Origin: Elusimicrobiota bacterium
GTDB lineage: Bacteria > Elusimicrobiota > Elusimicrobia > UBA1565 > UBA9628
Reading direction: 5' to 3'
DNA: 64,000 bases
Assembly (NCBI GenBank): GCA_003151975.1
Contig: PLZD01000031.1
Location: 140,488-204,487, forward strand
A program made the position numbers and the translations under genes. The notes under the pieces are model-generated. The model saw only the letters and a program-made list of their open reading frames with translations. It ran no database searches and was not told the DNA's origin. Below, piece after piece: positions 8,218-16,850 of this stretch; position 1 is the stretch's first letter, and every line of letters starts with the position of its first letter.

Positions 8218-9266
8218 TCAAGCAAGCGCTGAAGGCGGCGTACTTGCGCTCGCGGGCCGCCCTCTTGAAGCCGTTCTACGTCGCGCCCGCGGCGGCGCCG
8301 GAGCCGCGCTCGCTGCGCCGCATCCTAGTCCTGCGCTTCGACCGCATCGGCGACATGGTCCAGACCACGCCGTTGTTCGAGGCGCTCAAGGAGGAATACC
8401 CTCAGGCCCGCGTTTCCGTGCTGGCCTCCACGGCGAACGCGCCGATCCTCGACAACAACCCGTTCGTCGACGACGTCTGGGTCCTTCCCAAGCGTCGTCG
8501 CGGCCGTTTCCTCAAGGAGCTGCGCGACGAGAACGAATTCGACTTGCTGATCGATCCGTTCTGGAACTATGACCTCGAATGGCCGTTGGTCGCCCGCAAA
8601 ATTCGCGCGCGGCACCGAATCGGACTCGACATTCACGGCCGCGGCGCATTCTACGACCTGCGCCTGCCGATGAACCCGCGCTCGCTGCCCGCCTCCGAGG
8701 GCGTGCTCGATCTCTGCCGGCGCGCGTTGGGACGGGAGTTTGCCTCCCGCGAGCCCAAGATCTACTTGAAGGAGTCCGAAAGAGAGGACGGGAAGAAATT
8801 GCTCGCGGCCCACGGGGTCGACTTGTCGCGCCCGCTCGTCCTGCTGCATCCGGGCGCCTACGACCGCCGCAACCGCTGGCGCGCGGAGGGCTTTGCCGAG
8901 GTAGGGGCGGCGTTGGCTCAAGACCGGGAAATTTCCGCCCTCCTCATCGGGTCCCAAGGCGACGAGCCTCTGCTGCGCCAGGCGCAGGCGCACCGTCCCG
9001 AGGTCCGCTGGCTCGTCGCGGGCTCGCTGCGCGCCTTCATGGGCGCGCTCGCGCACGCCCGCTTGTTCATCTGCAACAACTCCGGCCCCTTGCACGTCGC
9101 CTTCGCGCTCGGCGTGCCCACGCTCTCGACCGTCGGGCCCATCGACAAGACGATGTGGGCGCCCGCGGGCCCGCGCCACGCGACCGTCGAGCGAAATCCG
9201 CTCGACGCGCTCGGCTCGGACGAAGTGCTCGCGGCCGCCATGCGCCTGCTGGGAGCGCTCGCGTGA
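8214..9266 (+). CDS. GT9 glycosyltransferase (heptosyltransferase family)
   Basis: 350 residues. ILVLRFDRIGDMVQTTPLFEAL (about 40-62) is the GT9 N-terminal signature, VLLHPGAYDRRNRW begins the C-terminal donor domain, and FICNNSGPLHVAFALGVPT is the conserved donor-binding segment. It overlaps the upstream GT4 gene by four bases and the downstream methyltransferase gene by four bases (GTGA). It is related to, but clearly distinct from, the GT9 at 6015. The likely role is transfer of a heptose-like sugar to a core or repeat unit. Confidence 0.87.
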   Translation: MIKQALKAAYLRSRAALLKPFYVAPAAAPEPRSLRRILVLRFDRIGDMVQTTPLFEALKEEYPQARVSVLASTANAPILDNNPFVDDVWVLPKRRRGRFLKELRDENEFDLLIDPFWNYDLEWPLVARKIRARHRIGLDIHGRGAFYDLRLPMNPRSLPASEGVLDLCRRALGREFASREPKIYLKESEREDGKKLLAAHGVDLSRPLVLLHPGAYDRRNRWRAEGFAEVGAALAQDREISALLIGSQGDEPLLRQAQAHRPEVRWLVAGSLRAFMGALAHARLFICNNSGPLHVAFALGVPTLSTVGPIDKTMWAPAGPRHATVERNPLDALGSDEVLAAAMRLLGALA

Positions 9267-10042
9267 GGGCGCTCTTTTTCATCTGGCGCTACCTTTACGC
9301 GGCGGCCTCGTGCCTTTACCTTTTCTGCGGCGGCTTCCTTTGCGAGCGTCACCGGACCTTCCTGTACGCGATCTGCCGGCACTTCGGGCTCGGGCCCTCG
9401 GTCCCCGATATTTTGCCGAAGGCGAACCTCTGGGAGCTGATCGACGACAAAGTCCTCATCGACATCCGCGAGCCGCTCGACGACAACGGCGGCATCTCGC
9501 CGCTGCAGCTCATGACGATCGCCAAATTCATCCGCGCGCGAAAGCCCGCCGCGATCCTCGAAATCGGCACGTTCCAGGGCCGCACCACGCTCAACATGGC
9601 GGCCAACTCGGAGCCGTCCTGCAAGATCTATACCTTGGACCTGCCGAAGCGGGACCTGGACGCGACCGCCTTGCCCGTCAGCGCCGCCGACAAGACGCTC
9701 ATCGACAAGGATCGCAGCGGCTCGCGCTTTGCGAGCACCGAACTCGGCGAGAAGATCACTCAGCTCTACGGCGACTCGGCCAAGTTCGACTTCTCGCCCT
9801 ACTTCGGCAAGATCGATCTGGTCTTCGTCGACGGCGCGCACGGCTACGAGTACGTGCTCAACGACAGCCGCATCGCGCTCAAATTGCTGCGCGGCGGCAA
9901 GGGCGTCATCCTCTGGGACGATTACGGCGGCTCCTGGGAGGGGGTCACGAAAGCCATCAACGAGCTCTTCCAACGCGAGGCCGAGTTCAAGCGCCTCGTG
10001 CGCCTGAGAGAGGGCGGCTTCGTATGCTACCTCAAGGACTGA
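9263..10042 (+). CDS. Class I SAM methyltransferase (Methyltransf_24 type) with hydrophobic N-terminus
   Basis: 259 residues from the GTG at 9263, which overlaps the stop of the GT9 gene. The N-terminal 30 residues are hydrophobic (RALFFIWRYLYAAASCLYLF) and may anchor the protein to the membrane. The catalytic domain has ILEIGTFQGRTTLN (motif I), VFVDGAHGYEYV and VILWDDYGGSWEGV, matching the Methyltransf_24 group often found in polysaccharide loci. The frame is open back to 8579 but that segment is antisense-free shadow of the GT9 gene, so it is not counted. Substrate probably a sugar. Confidence 0.8.
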   Translation: MRALFFIWRYLYAAASCLYLFCGGFLCERHRTFLYAICRHFGLGPSVPDILPKANLWELIDDKVLIDIREPLDDNGGISPLQLMTIAKFIRARKPAAILEIGTFQGRTTLNMAANSEPSCKIYTLDLPKRDLDATALPVSAADKTLIDKDRSGSRFASTELGEKITQLYGDSAKFDFSPYFGKIDLVFVDGAHGYEYVLNDSRIALKLLRGGKGVILWDDYGGSWEGVTKAINELFQREAEFKRLVRLREGGFVCYLKD

Positions 10043-11748
10043 CGGAAGACGGCGGCCGCCGCGCGCGCGTGATCCTCGGCGCGCTGGCCTTGCTGTTCGT
10101 CGCGCTCTGCGTGCCCTCGCTCAACCGGCCCATCGAGAAATGGGAAAACCAGAACTTTTCGGCGGCCGAGCGGCTGGCGACGACGGGAGGCCTCGGCGAC
10201 GCCGAGCAGATCGGGGCCATCTTGATCCATCCGCCCGTCTGGTGCTACACGATGGCCGCGGCCTTCCGGCTTTTCGGGGTCGGCGACGCTCAGGCGAAAA
10301 TTCCGGGACTGCTCGTCGTGCTCGCGACCGGATTGGTTCTCTTTTCCCTGGCCAAACTCGCGCTTGGCGACGAGCGCAAGGCGCTGATCGCGGCGGGGCT
10401 TTACCTCCTGCATCCGCTCGTCATTCAAGGCGGTCTCAGCGACGACTTCACCGACGGCACCTTGCTGCCGCTGGCCTTGTTGTCGTTTTTCGTCTGCTGG
10501 TTTCGCTCATCGTCATGGCCCGAGGCCAAGCGGACCGCCCTGCTGGCCGCCGTGTTTGCCGTCTGTCTCTGGACCAAGCTGACGACGCCGCTCGGCCTCA
10601 TCCCTTGCCTCTGGCTGTTCTCGCTCGTCAAGGACCGCGGCGTGCGCTGGAATCCGATCCAAAGCGCGTCGCTGATCGCGATCGCGGGCGGCGCCGCCTT
10701 TGCTTTGACTTGGAGCGCGTACTGCCGGGCCTTAAGCGCCTCCTCCGGCGTGCCGATGAGCGAGCTCTTGCTGCGTCCGCTCAAGTTCATCACGAACTCC
10801 GGCGGGGGGACTTTCTCGGTGACCGGCGTGCCCTGGCGCGACTACGCCGTCTTGTGGGCGCGCGCTCTGCTCTGGTTCGGCCCGCTGCTGTTTTCGACGG
10901 CCGCCTGGGCGATGCTCCGCCGAGTCAAGCAGCTCGCCGGCGGCGCCGAGACCGTAGGCCGCGACATCCTGCTGATCTTCGCGCTGATCGTCATGGCCGC
11001 CTACACGGTCATGCAGGGCGGCGCCGGAGCCTTCCCGAAATATTTCATCGCGCTCGTGCCGTTCCTGGCGCTTTACGCCGCCGACGCGATCGATTTCAAT
11101 GCCGGCCTCGCGGAGATTTCTCTGCTTTTCGCGGGAGGGCTCGCCTACTATTTCTTCATCGCCGGCGACCCGCTGTACGTCCTCAACTACGGCTTGCGCG
11201 GCTGCGCGCTGAACTCGGACTGCCGCGCGCAGGCGCTGCGCTTGGCGTTGAAGCTCGCGCTCTACGCCCTGCCGGTCGTCGGCCTCGGAGCCTTCAGCGC
11301 CGCGCGCTCCGAAAAACATTTTTTCTCGTCTCGAATCTTGGTCCTGATTTTCTCCGCGCAGACGGCGATGAGCCTGCTGCAGGCGACGAGCCCCTATTTC
11401 GTCCGGTATTTCTACGGCGCGTCGATCTCGGACTTTCGGAGCGCGGTCGAGAAGATCAGTGGCCTTCCGGAGCCGCGGACCGCGCTGGCGCCCGGCACTT
11501 TTCTGTTTCTCGCGCGCGCCCATAGCGTCCGCTGCGAGAACGCGCGCGGCAACGTCTGGGAGCATCCCGATGCCATCGAGCGATGCGTGGCGGACGGCGC
11601 TCCGCAGTCTTTCGTCTACGGCCTGCCGGAAAACACGATCGGCCAGGTCATGTCGATCTCGCGCGACAAAACCCTCGACGCAATTTTGGCGAGACGCTAT
11701 CGCAAACAAGCCGTTGGAGACTGGACGGTCTGGACTCGCGATGACTGA
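10024..11748 (+). CDS. GT39/ArnT-like integral membrane glycosyltransferase
   Basis: 574 residues from the ATG at 10024, which overlaps the preceding gene by 19 bases; a GTG at 10069 is a possible later start. Ten or more hydrophobic segments are visible, an early periplasmic loop carries KWENQNF and HPPVW (the D/E and HPP elements of the PMT fold), and a C-terminal soluble domain follows. It shares LWTKLTTP and GDPLYxLNYxL with the protein at 1124-2815, so the two are paralogues that probably use related lipid-phosphate sugar donors. Confidence 0.82.
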   Translation: MLPQGLTEDGGRRARVILGALALLFVALCVPSLNRPIEKWENQNFSAAERLATTGGLGDAEQIGAILIHPPVWCYTMAAAFRLFGVGDAQAKIPGLLVVLATGLVLFSLAKLALGDERKALIAAGLYLLHPLVIQGGLSDDFTDGTLLPLALLSFFVCWFRSSSWPEAKRTALLAAVFAVCLWTKLTTPLGLIPCLWLFSLVKDRGVRWNPIQSASLIAIAGGAAFALTWSAYCRALSASSGVPMSELLLRPLKFITNSGGGTFSVTGVPWRDYAVLWARALLWFGPLLFSTAAWAMLRRVKQLAGGAETVGRDILLIFALIVMAAYTVMQGGAGAFPKYFIALVPFLALYAADAIDFNAGLAEISLLFAGGLAYYFFIAGDPLYVLNYGLRGCALNSDCRAQALRLALKLALYALPVVGLGAFSAARSEKHFFSSRILVLIFSAQTAMSLLQATSPYFVRYFYGASISDFRSAVEKISGLPEPRTALAPGTFLFLARAHSVRCENARGNVWEHPDAIERCVADGAPQSFVYGLPENTIGQVMSISRDKTLDAILARRYRKQAVGDWTVWTRDD

Positions 11749-11760
11749 GGAGATCCTCCG

Positions 11761-14700
11761 ATGTGCGGCATAGCGGGCTTCGCGGGGCTCCAAGACCGCG
11801 AGCTGCTGGAGGCGATGACGCAGACCTTGCGCCATCGCGGGCCCGACGATTCCGGCTTCTTCCACGAGCAGGGCGTGGGCCTCGGCTCGCGGCGCCTGGC
11901 CGTCATCGATCTCGAGGCCGGGCCGCAGCCCGTCAAGAGCGAGGACGGCGGCGTCGTCGTGGTCTTCAACGGCGAGATCTACAACTTCCGCGAACTTCGC
12001 ACCGAGCTTGAGAATAAGGGACACATCTTCAAGACCCGAACCGACACCGAGGTCATCGCGCACCTCTACGAGGAGGCCGGACCGAAGGCGCTCGAGCGCC
12101 TATCAGGAATGTTCGCGGTCGCTATATGGGACGCCAAGCGCGAGACGCTCATACTCGCGCGCGATCCGCTGGGCGTCAAGCCGCTGTATTACGCCGTGCG
12201 GGGTGCTTCGCTCTACTTCGGCTCGGAGTTGAAGGCGCTCCTCGCGGCTCCCGATATCCCGCGCGAGATCGACCTCACCTCTCTCGGGCAGTACCTCGAC
12301 AATCTCTACGTGGGCGCGCCGGCCACGATCTACAAGGGCATTCGCAAGCTGCGGCCCGGCGAAGCCCTCACTTGGGAAGCCGGCCGGATCTCCACCCGTG
12401 TTTTCTGGACGCCCGTCCCGAGCCTCATTTCGCCTTCTCGGAACGAGGCGCTGACCGAGCTCGACGGCCTCATGCGCAAGATCATCGACGACCAGACCGT
12501 CGCCGACGTTCCCGTCGGGCTGTTCTTGAGCGGCGGGCTCGACTCGAGCGCGCTGGCGTATTACCTCGCGCAGGGCGCCCGCCGGCCCGACGCTTTCTGC
12601 GCACACTTCTCGACGGGCGGAGATGACTACAACGAAGTCGAGAAAGCGCGCGTCGTGGCCTCGCACTTCGGCTACAAGCTCAACGAGCTGCGCATCGAAC
12701 CCGACATCGAGGGCGTCCTAGACGCCATGGTGGAAGCCTTCGACGAGCCCCTGGCGGACTCCTCCGCCCTGCCGACTTATTGGATCAGCAAGCTCGCGCG
12801 CGCCACCGTCACGGTCGCTTTGACGGGAATCGGCGGAGACGAGGTCTTCGGCGGCTACCCGCGGTATCTGGGCGCCAAGCTTCTGCCGGCCTACCAGGCG
12901 CTGCCCGCCGCCGCGCGGGCGGCGCTGGCGCGCGCGGCCGGCGCGATCCCGGATCAGATGTCGAGCCGCAATATCGGCAGCTGGCTGCGCCGCTTCATCG
13001 AGAACGGTCCCGCCGGCGCGGAGGGCGCTTATGCCGCGTGGATGGGGCACTTGAGCCCCGCCGACAAGAGCACGCTGTTCGGGAGCGAACTGCTGCAGGC
13101 GCATCGCCCGGGCGAAGCCCTCAAGCGCGCCTTCGATCTGTGCGAGGGGGATTTCCTCAAGCGCGTGCAGGCCGTCGACTTGCGGACTTACTTGCCCGAG
13201 GACTTGCTGACCTTGGCCGACCGCGCCAGCATGGCGTCATCCCTCGAGCTGCGCGTGCCGCTCTGCGACCAGCGCCTCGTCGAATTCCTCGTCGGCCTGC
13301 CCGCCGATTTCCAAGTCCGCGGCATGACGCTCAAGCCCCTGCTCAAGGACCTGCTCGCGGGCAAGCTGCCCAAGGCCATCCTCGCGCAGAAAAAGCAGGG
13401 CTTTATGATCCCGCTCGGGATCTGGTTCAAGAGCGAGCTCAAGCCCTTGGTCGAGCGCAGCATCGCGGGCCTTGAGACCCGGGGGCTCTTTCACGCGGCG
13501 GGGCTCGACAAAATCTGGCAAGAGCACTTGTCCGGCAAGCGCAACCGCACCGATGTCATCTGGTCGTGGATCTTGCTCGAGCGCTGGCTGCAGCGCTGGG
13601 CGCCGGAATTCCGCGCGGGGCACGCTCCGAGCCCGGCCGCGTCGCGCGGCGGCCCCAGGTCGCGCGTCCTGCACCTAGTGACGCGCCTCGACGTCGGCGG
13701 CTCGGCGGAAAACGTCGTGCTGTCTTCCCAAGGCTCTCAAAAGGACGGTTTCGACGCGGCCATCGCCTCCGGGCCATCGCGAGATTTGACGGAGGCCGCG
13801 CGCGGCGTCGAGGTCCTCGTCGTGCCTTCGCTTAAGCGCGCAATCTCGCCGCTCAATGATGCGAGGGCCTTCCTCGAGATTCTCTCGCTTCTGCGGGCTT
13901 GGCGGCCCGACGTCCTGCACACGCACTCCTCGAAGGCGGGTCTGCTCGGTCGCTGGGCCGCGTGGGTCCTGCGGCGGCTGGGCGGCGGCCCCAAGCTCGT
14001 CGTCCACACGCCGCACGGCCACGTCTTCTACGGCTATTTCGGGCCGCTGAAGAACACGCTGTTCCTTTGGCTCGAGAGGCTGAGCGCTCACGCTTGCGAC
14101 GGCCTCGTCGCTTTGACCGAAGGCGAGATGCGCGACCACCTCGCCCTCGGCGTCGGACGCGAGGAGCAATGGACGGTCGTACCATCCGGCGTCGCGCTGC
14201 CCGTCGACACGGCCGCCGCCGACCGCGACGGCATCCCGGGCGACGCGCTGATCATCGGCTGCGTCGCGCGCCTGGAGCCCGTCAAAGGAATCGCCGTTCT
14301 GCTCGAGGCGGCGGCGCTCTTGCTGCCCAAGGTCAAGCGGCCCGTGCGCTTGCTGATCGTCGGAGACGGCCCGGAAGCCCAGGATCTGAAAATGCTGGCC
14401 GCGCAGCTGGGCATCGGCGATCGCGTCGTCTTCGCGGGCTACCAGCCGGAGCCCCTGCGCCTGATGAAGGCGATGGACATCTACGTCCAGCCCTCGCTCA
14501 ACGAAGGCATGGGCAAGACCTTGGTCATGGCGCAAGCCCTCGGCCTGGCGGTCGCGGCCTCGCGCGTCTGCGGCATCCCGAGCGTCGTCAAGGACGGCGA
14601 GACCGGCTTGCTGACGGCGCCGGGAGACGCCAACGAGCTCGCGGAGATTCTGGGAAAACTCGTCGACGAACCAGAGCTGCGCAAGCGTCTGGGCGCCGCG

Positions 14701-16173
14701 GCCAAGCGCTGGATCGCGAGTCCCGACGAGACCGGCGCGCGCTCCTTCAGCGTGGAGTCGATGGTCCTGCGCCTGGACAAGCTTTACCGCCGCGGCCTCG
14801 CGGCGCTCGGCCTCATCATCGCGTTGTGCGTCACATCGAACGCGCTGACCTTGAGGGCGGTGGCGCACGTGCACAGCGGCATCAGCCACAGCGGCACCGA
14901 GGATCTCGCCAAAATCGCCGAAAGCGCGGCGGCCAAAGGCATCGACGTCTTCATCCCCACGGACACCTTCGTCGCGGATTGGGAATACGGTCTCTGGCCC
15001 CTGCGGGGTCTCATCAGCAAGAAGGTGACGCAAAAGTCCGTTCTGACGGCCGGCATCGGCGCTTATCTGGCGAAGATCAAGGAAGTCCGTCGGCAATTCC
15101 CGAACCTCGTGGTGATCCCGGGTGTGGAGGCCGCGGCCTATTATCGCTGGGAGGGCCTGCCGTGGCGCGGGCTCACGATCCACGACTGGAACCGCCATCT
15201 GCTCATCGTCGGACTCGAGGACGCCGGCGCGTACGCGCGGCTGCCCGCGGCGGGCAACGCCCAGGGAGGACGCTTCGATCTCTTCCTGCTTTGGCCGCTG
15301 GCGACGCTCGCGTTGGGCTGGCTGGGATGGACGGCCACGCGACGACGAAGGTTTGCGATGATCGTGGTGCTCAGCGCCGTCTTTCTCGCGGACGGCTGGC
15401 CTTATCGCAGCCCGGCCGACAGCGCTTACGCGGCGCAGACCTCCTGGGCTCCCTACCAGAATCTCATCGACTACGCGCGCGGCGCGGGGGCGCTTGTGCT
15501 CTGGGCGCATCCCGACGCGACGAATTGGAACGACGTGAACGCGGGCGGCAAAGTCAGCGTGAAAACGGACCCCTACCCTGAGTCGCTTCTGCGCACCGTC
15601 GGCTACGACGGCTTCTGCGCGCTCAACGAGGGAATGCGCGGCGCCGGCTCCGCAGGAGGAACTTGGGATCAGGCCCTGTCCCTCTACCTCAACGGCGAGC
15701 GGGAGCGGCCCGTGTGGGCGGCCGCCGAGCTCGATTACCGCAGCGCGAAAGACACGCCCATCGACCTCGATCAGATGATCATCGATACGCCGTCGCGCAG
15801 CCAGAAGGACATACTCGCCTCGCTGGCGAAGGGCCGCTTCTACTCGGTCGAGGTCGCGACCCACCGCCTCGTTCTCAAGCGCTGGAGCCTGACGACGCGC
15901 GCGGGCTCGGCGGGCAGCGGCGAGACTTTGGCGGGAGCGGGGAGCCCCAAGCTCGAGGTCGAGCTCGCCTATGACGACGGATCGACGGGCGGCGTCGACC
16001 TTCAGATCATCGAGGGCGGCCGCGTGGTCAACGACGAACAAGTCTCCGTTCCGGGCCATTGGACCTTCAACTTCGATGACGCGCCGGCCAAGACGTTTTA
16101 CCGGGCCGTCGTCAGGGGGGCGAGCAACAACATGCTCATCACTAATCCCATCTTCGCGATCAATAAATCATGA
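11761..16173 (+). CDS. Triple fusion: asparagine synthetase (AsnB-like) - GT4 glycosyltransferase - membrane PHP domain
   Basis: One uninterrupted 1470-codon frame. Residues 1-620 are a complete AsnB-type amidotransferase: Cys2 after Met as glutaminase nucleophile, FNGEIYNF, RDPLGVKPLYY, and the ATP loop LSGGLDSS at 256-263. Residues 635-1005 are a complete GT4 enzyme starting VLHLVTRLDVGGS and carrying SLNEGMGKTLVMAQALG. Residues 1012-1028 form a membrane span, followed by a PHP-type metal-dependent hydrolase domain with HVHSG (H1036, H1038) and AHPD (H1250), interrupted by two more spans near 1173-1190 and 1197-1213. In glycan loci AsnB-like enzymes amidate uronic or amino-acid residues. 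No start codon lies just before the GT4 strand, so fusion is the direct reading; an indel in the assembly is the alternative. Confidence 0.85.
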   Translation: MCGIAGFAGLQDRELLEAMTQTLRHRGPDDSGFFHEQGVGLGSRRLAVIDLEAGPQPVKSEDGGVVVVFNGEIYNFRELRTELENKGHIFKTRTDTEVIAHLYEEAGPKALERLSGMFAVAIWDAKRETLILARDPLGVKPLYYAVRGASLYFGSELKALLAAPDIPREIDLTSLGQYLDNLYVGAPATIYKGIRKLRPGEALTWEAGRISTRVFWTPVPSLISPSRNEALTELDGLMRKIIDDQTVADVPVGLFLSGGLDSSALAYYLAQGARRPDAFCAHFSTGGDDYNEVEKARVVASHFGYKLNELRIEPDIEGVLDAMVEAFDEPLADSSALPTYWISKLARATVTVALTGIGGDEVFGGYPRYLGAKLLPAYQALPAAARAALARAAGAIPDQMSSRNIGSWLRRFIENGPAGAEGAYAAWMGHLSPADKSTLFGSELLQAHRPGEALKRAFDLCEGDFLKRVQAVDLRTYLPEDLLTLADRASMASSLELRVPLCDQRLVEFLVGLPADFQVRGMTLKPLLKDLLAGKLPKAILAQKKQGFMIPLGIWFKSELKPLVERSIAGLETRGLFHAAGLDKIWQEHLSGKRNRTDVIWSWILLERWLQRWAPEFRAGHAPSPAASRGGPRSRVLHLVTRLDVGGSAENVVLSSQGSQKDGFDAAIASGPSRDLTEAARGVEVLVVPSLKRAISPLNDARAFLEILSLLRAWRPDVLHTHSSKAGLLGRWAAWVLRRLGGGPKLVVHTPHGHVFYGYFGPLKNTLFLWLERLSAHACDGLVALTEGEMRDHLALGVGREEQWTVVPSGVALPVDTAAADRDGIPGDALIIGCVARLEPVKGIAVLLEAAALLLPKVKRPVRLLIVGDGPEAQDLKMLAAQLGIGDRVVFAGYQPEPLRLMKAMDIYVQPSLNEGMGKTLVMAQALGLAVAASRVCGIPSVVKDGETGLLTAPGDANELAEILGKLVDEPELRKRLGAAAKRWIASPDETGARSFSVESMVLRLDKLYRRGLAALGLIIALCVTSNALTLRAVAHVHSGISHSGTEDLAKIAESAAAKGIDVFIPTDTFVADWEYGLWPLRGLISKKVTQKSVLTAGIGAYLAKIKEVRRQFPNLVVIPGVEAAAYYRWEGLPWRGLTIHDWNRHLLIVGLEDAGAYARLPAAGNAQGGRFDLFLLWPLATLALGWLGWTATRRRRFAMIVVLSAVFLADGWPYRSPADSAYAAQTSWAPYQNLIDYARGAGALVLWAHPDATNWNDVNAGGKVSVKTDPYPESLLRTVGYDGFCALNEGMRGAGSAGGTWDQALSLYLNGERERPVWAAAELDYRSAKDTPIDLDQMIIDTPSRSQKDILASLAKGRFYSVEVATHRLVLKRWSLTTRAGSAGSGETLAGAGSPKLEVELAYDDGSTGGVDLQIIEGGRVVNDEQVSVPGHWTFNFDDAPAKTFYRAVVRGASNNMLITNPIFAINKS

Positions 16174-16850
16174 TCCTCGCAGCCCACCAGCCGCAATTCC
16201 TTCCGTGGCTCGGCTACTTCGACAAGATGCTGCACTGCGATCTCTTCGTGCTGCTCGACGACGTGCAGTACAAGAAAAACGAGTGGCAAAATCGCAACCG
16301 CATCTGGAGCCGGGAGGGCGGGCAGTGGCTGACGGTGCCCGTCCTGCACGAGTTCCCCTGCGAAATCCGCGCCGTGAAGATCAACGACACGACGCAGTGG
16401 AAGCACAAGCACGTCGCCACCCTGACGCAAACATACTCGCACGCCAAATCCTTCTCGCGCCATTGGGAGCCCTGGAAAAAAATGTATGATGCCGACCTCG
16501 GCACTTTGCTCGAGGTCAACCTATTCACGATCAATGAGATCCGAAAATCCCTGGAGATCGCGACTCCCATGAAGCTCTCCTCCGAGATGAAGGTCGAAGG
16601 CCGCTCGACCGAGCGCCTCGTCAATCTCTGCAAGGCGGCCGGCGCCGACACTTATCTTGCCGGCGCCGGAGGGCGCGACTACATGGACATGGGCCTCTTC
16701 GAGAAAGCGGGCATCAAGGTGATCTTCCAGCAGTACGCTCATCCGGTCTATTCGCAGTTCGACGCGGGCTTCGTGCCGAGCCTTTCCGCCGTCGACTTGA
16801 TCTGGCATCACGGAGCCGACGCGCCGCGCATCATGAGGTCGAAAGCGTGA
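16170..16850 (+). CDS. WbqC-like family protein
   Basis: 226 residues, the usual length for the family. The N-terminus ILAAHQPQFLPWLGYFDK and the segment LLDDVQYKKNEWQNRNRI are the diagnostic WbqC pattern. The family occurs in O-antigen and flagellin-glycan loci near aminotransferases, but its reaction is not established. It overlaps the fusion gene by four bases (ATGA) and the DegT gene by four bases (GTGA), so the three are translationally coupled and probably act on the same sugar. Confidence 0.9.
   Translation: MILAAHQPQFLPWLGYFDKMLHCDLFVLLDDVQYKKNEWQNRNRIWSREGGQWLTVPVLHEFPCEIRAVKINDTTQWKHKHVATLTQTYSHAKSFSRHWEPWKKMYDADLGTLLEVNLFTINEIRKSLEIATPMKLSSEMKVEGRSTERLVNLCKAAGADTYLAGAGGRDYMDMGLFEKAGIKVIFQQYAHPVYSQFDAGFVPSLSAVDLIWHHGADAPRIMRSKA

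Noticed and set aside
8579-9262. Upstream extension of the Methyltransf_24 frame
   Set aside because: It is the other frame of the GT9 gene; Arg/Ala-rich shadow with no domain.
13600-13680. Separate AsnB and GT4 genes split at the linker
   Set aside because: No stop codon in frame and no ATG, GTG or TTG just before the first GT4 strand; an assembly error remains possible but is not shown by the sequence.
13675-16059. 794-codon minus-strand frame over the GT4 and PHP parts of the fusion
   Set aside because: No recognisable domain; its existence follows from GC-rich third positions in the real plus-strand gene.
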